Origin: Haliscomenobacter sp.
Lineage (GTDB): Bacteria; Bacteroidota; Bacteroidia; Chitinophagales; Saprospiraceae
DNA: 64,000 bases
NCBI GenBank assembly: GCA_016713275.1
Contig: JADJPL010000004.1
Coordinates: 1 to 64,000, forward strand
Direction: 5' to 3'
Position numbers and translations under genes: made by a program. The notes under the pieces are model-generated. The model ran no database searches. It saw only the letters and a list, made by a program, of their open reading frames with translations, and was not told the DNA's origin. Shown in pieces: positions 28,132 through 37,054 of the stretch (its first letter is position 1; each line of letters begins with the position of its first letter).

Positions 28132-30780
28132 ATGGCTTCAACGTCAACTCTATCGCAGCGCCATCAAAGGAAAACCCTTTTGGTCTTCCTGCTGGGATAC
28201 ATCCCTTTTCTGGTTGCAGGCCAGGTCTATCAAAAGCATACCGCGTTACCCGATAGGCTTTCCATCGAACTCAGCGAGGGGGTTTTAAGCATTCTCCCCC
28301 TTACCAGCCAGGCGATACGGGTGAAATGGGAAAAAGGCGCCATCCAGGAACCGCAAGAATTCGTCTTAATCCATCACCCCGCCATTCCGCGCTTCAAGGT
28401 AGAAGAAACAGAAGCCACCCTAAAACTGATTACTTCCCACGTAACGGTCCTTTTCGACAAGCAAAAAGGCGCCATCCAGTTCGCAGATAAACAGGGAAGC
28501 GTTTTTCTAAAAGAAAAAGAAGCCAGCCGGAAGTTACTTGCAAGTACCGTTTTGAACCAGCCTTGTTTTATAGCGGAGCAACAATTTGAATCCCCGGCTG
28601 ATGAATATTTATTTGGGTTGGGGCAGTTTCAGGATGGTTTTTTCAACCTGCGCCATGCAACTCGGAAACTAATCCAGGTCAACTCCCAGATTGCTATTCC
28701 CTTTCTATACTCCAGCAAGGGATATGGGATTCTCTGGCATCAATACGGATTAACCTGGTTCAATCCCGCCGATAACGAGGTTGCCCTCGCCAAAAGGGAT
28801 ACCACCGCAGGGGAAAAGCGGGAGGAAGAAGTAACCACCACCGCCGGCACGCAGCGGGTTTCCCAGCAACAGTCGGTGTATTATGGGAAGTTCAAAGTGG
28901 ACGAAGCTGGCGAATATTCCCTCTTCCTCGACCTGGGGAATATGGAAAGCCGGCATCTGGTCATCGTTGACGGAACCCCGGTCATTGATCAAACCAACCT
29001 GTGGCTTCCTCCCGCCGTTGGCAAACTGCTTTATCTGGACGCTGGCGAACATGCCGTTCAAGTGGTCTGCAAATCCTCCAATACCCCCAAATTAACCTGG
29101 AAACGCACGGCTAACGAAACCACCTTTCGCTCGCCAAATGCCAAATCGCTGGATTATGTAGTGTTTCATGGAGAACATGCCGACGAAGTGGTTGCGAACT
29201 ACCGGAACATCACCGGCAATGTCCCCATGCTTCCTTTGTGGGCTTATGGCTTTTGGCAATGCCGGGAGCGGTATACTTCCGGTAGTCATTTAGTAGAAAC
29301 CGTAAAGGAATTTAGAAAGCGGGATCTTCCTTTGGACGTCATTGTGCAGGATTGGCAATATTGGGGCAAATACGGGTGGGGGGTTCCCAAGTTTGACGAA
29401 GCCAACTATCCCAATCCGGAGCAGTTTATCCAACAATTGCACGATTTAAATGCGCATTTTTCCATTTCGGTTTGGGAAAACCTCGATAAAAAATCGGAAA
29501 TCGCCCAGGAGTACGTTTCCAAAAACCTTTACATCCCCAATAGCCCCTGGGTCGATATGTTTAATCCCGAAGCGCAAAAAACCCATTGGCGGGTTTTGAA
29601 CCAAAACCTGTTCGCCTTTGGGGTGGATTCCTGGTGGATGGACGCCACCGAGCCCGAAAACGATGCATTAACCGGCAAACAAACGTTTTTAGGCTTGGGC
29701 GACTTTTACCGGCTCACGTATCCTCTGTTTGTGAGTAAGGCCGTTTATGATGGGCAGCGACTCACCGACCCCCAAAAAAGAGTAACTATTCTGACCCGGT
29801 CGGCTTTTGCAGGGCAGCAACGCTATGGGACCATTAATTGGTCGGGCGATGTTGGGTGGAATTGGGATGCCTTCAGAAGGCAGATCGTGGCAGGGCTTAA
29901 TTTCAATCTAACAGGAATTCCTTACTGGACCACCGATATTGGCGGGTTTTTCCGCCCGGGCCGCGGGCAGTATACCGATGAAACCTACCGCGAAATACTT
30001 ACCCGTTGGTTTCAATGGGGCGCTTTCAGTCCCATTTTTCGCATGCACGGCTATCAGTCCGAAACCGAGGTATGGAAGTATGGGGAAACGGTGGAGGCGA
30101 ATGCCCGCAAGATGCTCCAGCTCAGGTATCGGCTATTGCCTTATATCTATTCGGAAAGCTGGCAGGTTTCCAGCAACGGCTCTACGATGATGCGCCCGTT
30201 GGTGATGGACTTTCCCTCCGATACCACAGCCGTCCAACAAGCCTACCAATACCTGTTTGGTAAATCCTTATTGGTAGCGCCCGTTACGGAGGCAAAGGTT
30301 GCTGAATGGAACGTGTACCTGCCCAAACAAACCGTATGGTTCGACTTTTGGACGGGCAAACGCTTCCCTGGCGGCCAAACTATAGCAACCACTGCCCCAC
30401 TGGATAAAATTCCCGTGTTTGTCAAACAGGGCGCCATCCTTCCAATGGGAAAATTCCTCCAACACTCCGGGCAAATGACCATGGACACCCTTGAAATCAG
30501 AATTTATAGCGGCGCCAATGGCCGGTTCGATTTATACTGCGACGAAGGGGATAATTACCAGTACGAGAAGGGCCTCTATAAAGTGATCCCATTGGTATGG
30601 GACGAACAAAAACAAACGCTCACCATCGAAAAACAACAGGGCTCGTACCCGGGGGCATTGGCCCGGCATGTTTTTCATCTCGTATGGGTCGATGAAACGA
30701 AAGGCTATGGAATCGGTACGACCCCAAATCCAAAAACCATCTTGTATACCGGAAAACGAATTAAAATCAAAACAAAGTAG
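28132..30780 (+). CDS. GH31 alpha-xylosidase-type glycosidase with PA14 insert
   Basis: Second GH31 of the unit, 882 residues, with an N-terminal hydrophobic signal (TLLVFLLGYIPFLVAGQ) after a polar leader. A PA14-like insertion (about 240-320: QSVYYGKFKVDEAGEYSLFL...DAGEHAVQVVC) sits in the N-terminal domain, as in characterised Xyl31 enzymes specific for xyloglucan. Catalytic marks: PLDVIVQDWQYWGKYGWG, nucleophile Asp504 in SWWMDATEPEND, LTRSAFAGQQRYGTINWSGD and IPYWTTDIGGFF. It is a paralogue of the preceding gene, and the PA14 domain probably sets the substrate site. It ends 172 bp before the LacI gene. Intact. Confidence 0.93.
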   Translation: MASTSTLSQRHQRKTLLVFLLGYIPFLVAGQVYQKHTALPDRLSIELSEGVLSILPLTSQAIRVKWEKGAIQEPQEFVLIHHPAIPRFKVEETEATLKLITSHVTVLFDKQKGAIQFADKQGSVFLKEKEASRKLLASTVLNQPCFIAEQQFESPADEYLFGLGQFQDGFFNLRHATRKLIQVNSQIAIPFLYSSKGYGILWHQYGLTWFNPADNEVALAKRDTTAGEKREEEVTTTAGTQRVSQQQSVYYGKFKVDEAGEYSLFLDLGNMESRHLVIVDGTPVIDQTNLWLPPAVGKLLYLDAGEHAVQVVCKSSNTPKLTWKRTANETTFRSPNAKSLDYVVFHGEHADEVVANYRNITGNVPMLPLWAYGFWQCRERYTSGSHLVETVKEFRKRDLPLDVIVQDWQYWGKYGWGVPKFDEANYPNPEQFIQQLHDLNAHFSISVWENLDKKSEIAQEYVSKNLYIPNSPWVDMFNPEAQKTHWRVLNQNLFAFGVDSWWMDATEPENDALTGKQTFLGLGDFYRLTYPLFVSKAVYDGQRLTDPQKRVTILTRSAFAGQQRYGTINWSGDVGWNWDAFRRQIVAGLNFNLTGIPYWTTDIGGFFRPGRGQYTDETYREILTRWFQWGAFSPIFRMHGYQSETEVWKYGETVEANARKMLQLRYRLLPYIYSESWQVSSNGSTMMRPLVMDFPSDTTAVQQAYQYLFGKSLLVAPVTEAKVAEWNVYLPKQTVWFDFWTGKRFPGGQTIATTAPLDKIPVFVKQGAILPMGKFLQHSGQMTMDTLEIRIYSGANGRFDLYCDEGDNYQYEKGLYKVIPLVWDEQKQTLTIEKQQGSYPGALARHVFHLVWVDETKGYGIGTTPNPKTILYTGKRIKIKTK

Positions 30781-30900
30781 GATTAAACCCGACTTGTTGC
30801 GGATTGGATCGTTACCGACGCGAAAGGATTTGGATAAATCTCCACCCAATTCGCGGCAGGTACGCTCAGCCCCGACAAACTTATCGGCCTGTCCGGCCGC

Positions 30901-30931
30901 TTTGAAAGGGTTGGAAAAAGTTATAGCTTTG
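30901..30931 (+). promoter_or_regulatory. Promoter of the LacI regulator gene
   Basis: TTTG (30901-30904), 19 nt, then TAGCTTTG (30924-30931): a full match to the Bacteroidota -33/-7 consensus, with the regulator ATG 21 bp further on. Confidence 0.7.
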
Positions 30932-30952
30932 CATGCTGTCAACAAAATAGAA

Positions 30953-31981
30953 ATGAGCCGAAAGCGGGTAACGATTTATGATATAGCGAAAGAAATGGGG
31001 AAATCTCCGTCCTATATCTCCAGAGCCTTGAACGACCACCCATCCGTCAGCCTAAAAGTAAAGGAGAGTGTTAAGAAAAAAGCCCTCGAGCTCAACTACA
31101 AGCACAATTCCCAAGCGGCCAACCTGCGCCAAGGTTCTTCCAAAACCATAGGGGTCATTGTTCCCCATATTAACCAAAGCTTTTTCTCGGATGCCATCGC
31201 CGGGATTGAAGAAGTTTGCTTTGAAAACAACCATACCCTGATCATTTGTCAGTCGCATGAATCCTATGTGCATGAATGCAAGGCCATAGATACCCTTGTC
31301 CGTCAAAATGTAGCGTGCATCTTGATTTCCGTCTCTGCTGAAACGCAAAACGTCAGCCATCTTGAAAACCTGAAAAGCCACCATATTGAACTCGTTCAGT
31401 TTGACCGATGCCTGGAACAGCTGGACAGCCATAAAGTATTGAACGACAATGAGGAGGTCTCTTACCAAGTGACCAAAATCCTGATCGGGCAAGGGTACTC
31501 GAAGATTGCTTTCCTGGGAGGGCCCAGCCATATCCTCAACTTTAAACGCCGGAAAGAAGGATTCCTCAAAGCGATTGAAGAGAATGAATTGGTTATTCCG
31601 TACAATTTCATCGTCGACGACGCGCTATCCGAAGACAAAGCCAGCGTCATCGCCAGAAAACTGCTGTCGTTCAAGGAGCCACCCGACGCTTTTCTGACCG
31701 TTTCCGACCATCAATCGCTGGGGGTGCTGCAGGTTGCCACTTCTATGGGGATTCAGGTGCCGGGGCAATTGGGGATTTTCGGTTTCGCCAACGAGGCCTT
31801 CGCTTCCGTCATCACCCCTTCCCTTTCTTCCGTCGACCAGAAAAGCAAGGAAATTGGCAAACGTGCCGCGAGCTTGTATTTCGAATATTTGTCTGGCGGC
31901 GCCAACCGAGAGGTTTCTTTCAGCGAAGAAATTATTAAAAGCGACCTGCTCCTGCGGGAAAGTTCGAGCAAGCCAAAATAG
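30953..31981 (+). CDS. LacI-family transcriptional regulator
   Basis: DNA-binding repressor or activator responding to a sugar. 342 residues starting MSRKRVTIYDIAKEMGKSPS. The N-terminal helix-turn-helix (TIYDIAKEMGKSPSYISRAL) and hinge helix (HNSQAANLRQGSSKTIGV) are standard, followed by a periplasmic-binding-protein-like effector domain (IGVIVPHINQSFFSDAIAGI, FLGGPSHILNFKRRKEGF, GIFGFANEAFASVITPSLS). The open frame extends upstream to 30668, overlapping GH31, but the HTH begins at the chosen ATG and its own promoter is just before it. Its place between two blocks of enzyme genes, with AATCGRTT palindromes before several of them, makes it the likely regulator of the whole locus. Intact. Confidence 0.92.
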   Translation: MSRKRVTIYDIAKEMGKSPSYISRALNDHPSVSLKVKESVKKKALELNYKHNSQAANLRQGSSKTIGVIVPHINQSFFSDAIAGIEEVCFENNHTLIICQSHESYVHECKAIDTLVRQNVACILISVSAETQNVSHLENLKSHHIELVQFDRCLEQLDSHKVLNDNEEVSYQVTKILIGQGYSKIAFLGGPSHILNFKRRKEGFLKAIEENELVIPYNFIVDDALSEDKASVIARKLLSFKEPPDAFLTVSDHQSLGVLQVATSMGIQVPGQLGIFGFANEAFASVITPSLSSVDQKSKEIGKRAASLYFEYLSGGANREVSFSEEIIKSDLLLRESSSKPK

Positions 31982-32060
31982 CCCCTCCTGGTTTCACCGA
32001 TTTCATAAGCACGAACAAGCGTTTAATCGCATTTTACCTGCGCCTCCCATTGTCTCATTC

Positions 32061-32096
32061 AAAATTTTGAAATCGATTTCAAAATTTTTACCTTTG
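32061..32096 (+). promoter_or_regulatory. 28-bp perfect palindrome operator within a promoter
   Basis: 32061-32088 is a perfect palindrome centred on GAAATCGATTTC. TTTG at 32066-32069 inside its left arm and TACCTTTG at 32089-32096, immediately after it, are 19 nt apart and form a full Bacteroidota promoter. Bound protein would block the promoter, which drives the aldo/keto reductase, dehydrogenase and probably GH95. Confidence 0.75.
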
Positions 32097-32303
32097 GTTC
32101 AATGCGGCAAACCAGGCCATAGAGCTCATGGCCGCTTTGCCAACAGGTCCAGCAGGGTGGCCAAAACCTGAATCTCTATTAACTAACCATCAATACGTAT
32201 CCAAATATGAATAAGCGCTGGGTATAATGAAAGCCCCCTTTTGAGTATGGCTTAACTCAAGGTGAACTGCAACAAAATTATTCACCATTTAGTACCTCCC
32301 CTC

Positions 32304-33367
32304 ATGATGGATACATTGGTTGACGAAAACGTCAACAAGGATAAAGGCCGGTTGATGCTTCCTCCTGTCCTGTTTGGGACCAGCGGCTTGGGTAATTTAT
32401 TTGTTTCGCTTGATGCATCCGCCAAGCGCGCTATCGTCAAAGCATGTGTTGATCTGTCTCCACATCCGGTTGTTTTTGATTCGGCAGGGAAATACGGCGC
32501 TGGGTTAGCCCTGGAGGTCCTTGGCAGCAGCCTCCGGTCACTGAATGTCCCTCCCGACCAAGTCATCATAAGCAATAAACTGGGATGGTACCGGACGGAG
32601 CTAAAGACCGAAAGCCCGACTTTCGAACCAGGAATTTGGATGGATTTGAAAAACGATGCTGTCCAAAAAATCAGCTACGAGGGCATTTTGGCATGTTTTG
32701 AACAAGGGAACGCGTTACTGAATGGCTACATCCCCAAATGGTTTCCGTTCATGACCCCGATGAGTACCTGGCAAACGCGGAAAACGAAGCGCATTTTCAG
32801 TCTTTGTACCATAACGTATTGGAAGCCTATCGGGCATTAATCGGCCTGAAAGAGGCCGGGGTAGTTAAAGCTGTTGGCGTCGGCGCCAAAAACTGGAAAG
32901 TGATCCGGCAAATTGCCGCTGATGTAGACCTCGATTGGGTCATGATCGCCAACAGTATGACCATCAAACAACACCCCCAGGATTTACTGGAATTCATCTC
33001 CGGGCTTCATGAAAAAGGCGTTTTGGTGATCAATTCGGCGGTGTTTCATTCCGGCTTTCTGGTTGGTTCCAACTATTACGACTATCAACTCCTCAACCCC
33101 AGCGCCCCGGAAACCAAAGAGCTATATGCCTGGAGGGAGGCGTTTTTTCATTTATGCGCCGACTACCATCTGAGGCCGGCAACGGTTTGCGTACAATTTG
33201 CATGGAAGATTCCCGGGGTGTCCAGCGTGGCCTTGAATACGACAGCCGCCCATAGGGTAAAAGAAAATCTGGAACATATTCATGCGGACATACCGGCTGC
33301 GTTTTGGGAAAAGATGATCCTTGCCGGATTGTTGGAACCCGACTTCCATCGCCTGCTTGTTCCGTAA
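32304..33367 (+). CDS. Aldo/keto reductase of the L-fucose / D-threo-aldose 1-dehydrogenase type (one frameshift)
   Basis: NAD(P)-dependent oxidation of a free sugar at C1, probably L-fucose or a similar aldose. The product begins MMDTLVDENVNKDKGRLMLP; a GTG at 32262 would add 14 residues. VVFDSAGKYGAG holds the catalytic Asp and Tyr, IISNKLGWYR the Lys, MVSVHDPDEYLA the His. The frame breaks near 32720-32738; one extra A in CCCAAATGG joins GYIPK to MVSVHDPD. The repaired length is about 355 residues, normal for this subgroup. Cytoplasmic. It is followed by a zinc dehydrogenase, then GH95 and GH29 fucosidases, which supports L-fucose as substrate. The broken frame is more likely an indel error than loss of function, since both halves are well kept. 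Confidence 0.78.
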
Positions 33368-33430
33368 CACAGATCAGCCATCGCCTGGTTATGCCTGGTG
33401 AAAACGCCAATAAGAAAAATAGGTCCTTAC

Positions 33431-34468
33431 ATGAAGGCACTTACCTGTATAAAACCCGGGGTCTTTGAATACACCACTTCCAAACGGCCCCCTTTGGCAA
33501 AGGGAATGGCGGTAATTAAGATTCGCCGTATTGGCATCTGTGGTACCGATCTTCATGCCTATGAGGGCACCCAACCCTATTTCAGTTATCCCCGGATTTT
33601 GGGTCATGAGCTTTCCGGGGAATTGATCGACGCAGGTGGCGCCCCAGGGTTTTTCCCTGGTGAAAAAGTGACCCTCATCCCTTACTTTGAATGCGGCGAT
33701 TGCATCGCTTGCCGCATGGGCAAACCCAATTGTTGCGCCCAAATGAAGGTGTTTGGAGTGCACATCGATGGCGGAATGATGGAATACATTTCCGTTCCTT
33801 CTGCCGCTCTGGTTCATGGCGAGGGGTTGGATTTCGATGAATTGGCCCTGGTGGAACCATTGGCTATCGGCGCCCATGGCGTTCACAGGGCCAACGTAAC
33901 CAACGGGGAGTTTGTGCTGGTTACAGGCGCAGGGCCTATTGGCTTAGGCGCCATGGAATTTGCCCGGATAGCCGGAGGCAGGGTGATTGCGCTGGACATT
34001 AATCCGCTGCGCCTCCTTTTTTGCAAGGAAAAACTCGGTGTGGAGTATACGGTAAACGCCTTGGATTCCGATGTGTTCGAACAACTACAGGAAATCACTA
34101 ACGGCGATATGGCAACCGTCGTGATCGATGCCACAGGCAGCTTGAAGGCTATCCATAGCGCGTTTCGGTATTTGGCGCATGGCGGCAGGTATGTGTTGAT
34201 CGGTTTACAGAAAGGCGACATTTCCTTTAGCCATCCCGAGTTCCATAAACGCGAAGCCACCTTGATGAGCAGCCGGAACGCAACCCGGGAGGACTTTGGC
34301 CAGGTTATCCGCTGTTTGACCGCCAGGGACATTAACCCCGCAACCTACATTACCCACAGGGTTTCCTTCGACCAGGTAAAGGACGAATTCGAGAATTGGT
34401 TAAAACCCGAATACGGCGTCATTAAGGCGATCGTTGAACTACCTCCTGCAGACCTCCTTATTTCATAA
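33431..34468 (+). CDS. Zinc-dependent medium-chain dehydrogenase (sugar acid or polyol type)
   Basis: 345 residues starting MKALTCIKPGVFEY. Catalytic zinc ligands are in GICGTDLHAY and GHELSGE. The structural-zinc lobe is ECGDCIACRMGKPNCC with four Cys. The Rossmann motif is VTGAGPIGLGAMEF. The closest types by motif are L-galactonate/L-idonate 5-dehydrogenase and threonine-dehydrogenase-like enzymes, so it probably oxidises a sugar acid hydroxyl. An in-frame ATG at 33398 exists but the family N-terminus fits 33431. It follows the aldo/keto reductase by 63 bp; together they may take L-fucose to a keto acid, but the dehydratase and aldolase are not here. Intact. Confidence 0.85.
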   Translation: MKALTCIKPGVFEYTTSKRPPLAKGMAVIKIRRIGICGTDLHAYEGTQPYFSYPRILGHELSGELIDAGGAPGFFPGEKVTLIPYFECGDCIACRMGKPNCCAQMKVFGVHIDGGMMEYISVPSAALVHGEGLDFDELALVEPLAIGAHGVHRANVTNGEFVLVTGAGPIGLGAMEFARIAGGRVIALDINPLRLLFCKEKLGVEYTVNALDSDVFEQLQEITNGDMATVVIDATGSLKAIHSAFRYLAHGGRYVLIGLQKGDISFSHPEFHKREATLMSSRNATREDFGQVIRCLTARDINPATYITHRVSFDQVKDEFENWLKPEYGVIKAIVELPPADLLIS

Positions 34469-34471
34469 CCA

Positions 34472-34487
34472 TTTCAATCGATTGAAA
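34472..34487. promoter_or_regulatory. LacI-type operator candidate upstream of GH95
   Basis: TTTCAATCGATTGAAA, a perfect 16-bp palindrome, lies 27 bp before the GH95 start, in the short gap after the dehydrogenase gene. Confidence 0.65.
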
Positions 34488-34514
34488 AATCGGTTTATGG
34501 CTAAGCAAACGCCT

Positions 34515-36977
34515 ATGAAAAAAGTCTCCCTGTTCTTTCTCCTGATCCTGCCGGTTGCGGGATTTCCCCAAATTGCCCCCACGCTGAAGTTGTGGTACAA
34601 CCAGCCGGCGGGCATGGTATGGGAAAACGCGCTCCCTATTGGCAACGGACGCCTCGGCGCTATGGTTTACGGCAATGTTGCCCAGGAAACGATCCAACTG
34701 AACGAACACACGGTTTGGAGCGGAGGTCCCAACCGCAACGACAACCCGGCCGCTTTGGCGTCCCTTCCCGAAATCAGAAAACTGATCTTTGAAGGGAAAC
34801 AGAAAGAAGCCGAAAAACTGGCCAACCAAACCATCATTACCAAGACTTCCCACGGACAAATGTTTCAACCCGTGGGTAGCCTCCATCTTTCCTTTGAAGG
34901 CCATGAAACCTTCTCCAATTACTATCGCGAACTGGACATCGAAAGGGCCCTGACCCGTACCTCCTACGACGTGGGAGGCGTCACCTACACCCGGGAAACG
35001 CTGGCTTCTTTTCCCGACCGGGTAATCGCGATGCGGCTCACCGCGAGCCAGCCTGGCCGCCTTTCCTTTGCCGCGCATTACGCCTCCCCTCAGCGCCAAA
35101 AAAGCATTGCCGTGACCCCCGCCAGAGACCTCATCCTTTCCGGCGTCACCAGCGACCATGAAAGCGTTAAGGGCATGGTGGAGTTTATGGGGATTACCCG
35201 GATCAAACTGGAAGGAGGCAGTATGACGTCCTCTGATACTTCGCTTACGGTAACAGGCGCCACTTCGGCAACCTTGTTCATCTCCATGGCCACCAACTTC
35301 AACAACTACCAGGATGTAAGCGCCGATGAAGAAAAAAGAGCGGCGGATTATTTAAATAACGCGTTCTCCAAACCCTATCCGGAGATCCTGTCCGGCCATA
35401 TCGCCGCTTATCAGCACTATTTCAACCGGGTAAAGCTGGACTTGGGGACAACCCCTGCCGCTGCGTTGCCCACCGATAAACGCCTGGAGAATTTCCGAAA
35501 TACCAACGACCCCCACCTGGTGGCGCTTTATTTCCAATATGGGCGGTATTTGCTGATTTGTTCTTCCCAACCCGGCGGACAACCGGCCAACCTGCAAGGG
35601 ATCTGGAACAGCCGGATCAACCCACCATGGGACAGCAAGTACACGATCAACATCAACGCCGAGATGAACTACTGGCCCGCCGAGAAGACCAATCTGGCCG
35701 AATTGCATGAGCCTTTGCTCAAAATGGTCAGGGAGCTGTCCCTGACAGGGCAGGAAACTGCCCGGGTCATGTATGGCGCAAGGGGTTGGATGGCCCACCA
35801 TAATACGGACATCTGGCGCATCACCGGCGCGGTAGATGGCGCGCGCTGGGGCGTTTGGCTTGCCGGAGGCGCCTGGTTGAGCCAGCACCTTTGGGAGCAT
35901 TACCTGTACAACGGCGACCAAGCCTTTCTGGCTTCGGTTTATCCTGTCTTAAAAGGAGCCGCTTTATTTTATGCCGACTTCCTGGAAGAGCACCCCCAAT
36001 ATCAATGGCTGGTCGTCAACCCCGGCAACTCCCCGGAAAATGCGCCGGCAGCCCACGACGGGTCTGCGTTGGATGCAGGTACCACCATGGACAATCAGAT
36101 CGTGTTCGATGTATTCAGTACGGCCATCCAGGCTTCTTCCATTTTGAAAAGGGATGCCGCTTTCGCCGATACCCTGAAACAACTGCGCAGCCGCCTCGCG
36201 CCTATGCACATCGGGCAGCATCATCAGCTCCAGGAGTGGCTCGACGACGTGGACGACCCCAACGACCACCACCGGCATATCTCTCATCTGTACGGGTTAT
36301 TCCCCTCCAACCAGATTTCAGCTTACGCCACCCCCGCCTTGTTTGCCGCATCGCGCAATACCCTGCTTCAACGAGGCGACGTTTCCACGGGCTGGAGCAT
36401 GGGCTGGAAAGTCAATTGGTGGGCCAAATTACAGGACGGAAACCACGCGTTCCAACTGATCCAAAACCAATTGACGCCCTTAGGGGTAAACCCTGGCGGC
36501 GGTGGCACCTACAACAACCTGTTCGATGCCCATCCGCCTTTTCAGATCGACGGAAACTTCGGCTGTACTTCCGGAATCGCGGAGATGTTGATGCAGAGTT
36601 CCGATGGCGCCATGCATCTACTCCCCGCTTTACCCGATGTGTGGCCTGCCGGAAGCGTCACCGGGCTCCGGGCCCGGGGAGGGTTTGAAATCCTGGAAAT
36701 GCAATGGAAAGACGCCAGGCTGGTCAAATTGGTCGTAAAATCCACCCTGGGCGGAAACTTGCGCCTGCGGGTACCTACCGAAATACAAAAAAACAAGGGC
36801 GCCAGGTTACACGTCGCCGCGGGCAAAAACCCAAACCTGTTCTATCGTATGGAAGAAATACCAGCGCCTGTAATTTCACCCAAAGCGAAGGTCGAACTTC
36901 TGGAGTTGAAAAAATCCCACCAGTATGACCTGCCCACCAAAAAGGGACGCATCTATACCCTGGTGGGGAAAGGATAG
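34515..36977 (+). CDS. GH95 alpha-L-fucosidase / alpha-L-galactosidase
   Basis: Inverting enzyme that removes alpha-1,2-linked L-fucose (or L-galactose) from xyloglucan or complex xylan side chains. Starting at 34515 gives a clean signal peptide (MKKVSLFFLLILPVAGFPQ) and 820 residues; an ATG at 34497 would add six. GH95 marks: ENALPIGNGRLGAMVYGNV, IQLNEHTVWSGGPN, QPANLQGIWNSRINPPWDSK, YTININAEMNYWPAE with the catalytic Asn/Glu pairs, TGWSMGWKVNWWAKLQDG and QIDGNFGCTSGIAEMLMQS. It is followed by GH29, a second fucosidase. A perfect operator palindrome lies just upstream. Intact. Confidence 0.94.
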   Translation: MKKVSLFFLLILPVAGFPQIAPTLKLWYNQPAGMVWENALPIGNGRLGAMVYGNVAQETIQLNEHTVWSGGPNRNDNPAALASLPEIRKLIFEGKQKEAEKLANQTIITKTSHGQMFQPVGSLHLSFEGHETFSNYYRELDIERALTRTSYDVGGVTYTRETLASFPDRVIAMRLTASQPGRLSFAAHYASPQRQKSIAVTPARDLILSGVTSDHESVKGMVEFMGITRIKLEGGSMTSSDTSLTVTGATSATLFISMATNFNNYQDVSADEEKRAADYLNNAFSKPYPEILSGHIAAYQHYFNRVKLDLGTTPAAALPTDKRLENFRNTNDPHLVALYFQYGRYLLICSSQPGGQPANLQGIWNSRINPPWDSKYTININAEMNYWPAEKTNLAELHEPLLKMVRELSLTGQETARVMYGARGWMAHHNTDIWRITGAVDGARWGVWLAGGAWLSQHLWEHYLYNGDQAFLASVYPVLKGAALFYADFLEEHPQYQWLVVNPGNSPENAPAAHDGSALDAGTTMDNQIVFDVFSTAIQASSILKRDAAFADTLKQLRSRLAPMHIGQHHQLQEWLDDVDDPNDHHRHISHLYGLFPSNQISAYATPALFAASRNTLLQRGDVSTGWSMGWKVNWWAKLQDGNHAFQLIQNQLTPLGVNPGGGGTYNNLFDAHPPFQIDGNFGCTSGIAEMLMQSSDGAMHLLPALPDVWPAGSVTGLRARGGFEILEMQWKDARLVKLVVKSTLGGNLRLRVPTEIQKNKGARLHVAAGKNPNLFYRMEEIPAPVISPKAKVELLELKKSHQYDLPTKKGRIYTLVGKG

Positions 36978-37054
36978 CTTTTTGATAGGTAATCGATGTT
37001 TGGAAAACGGCCCTGAAATGCTTTCTGTTTATTAATCTGCCAAATCGTTATTTC

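Noticed and set aside
30668..30952. 95-residue N-terminal extension of the LacI regulator
   Set aside because: It overlaps the GH31 end; the HTH begins at 30953 right after a full promoter.
36985..36998. GGTAATCGATGTTT as a seventh operator before GH29
   Set aside because: Has AATCGAT but the right half does not match; left out of the motif set.
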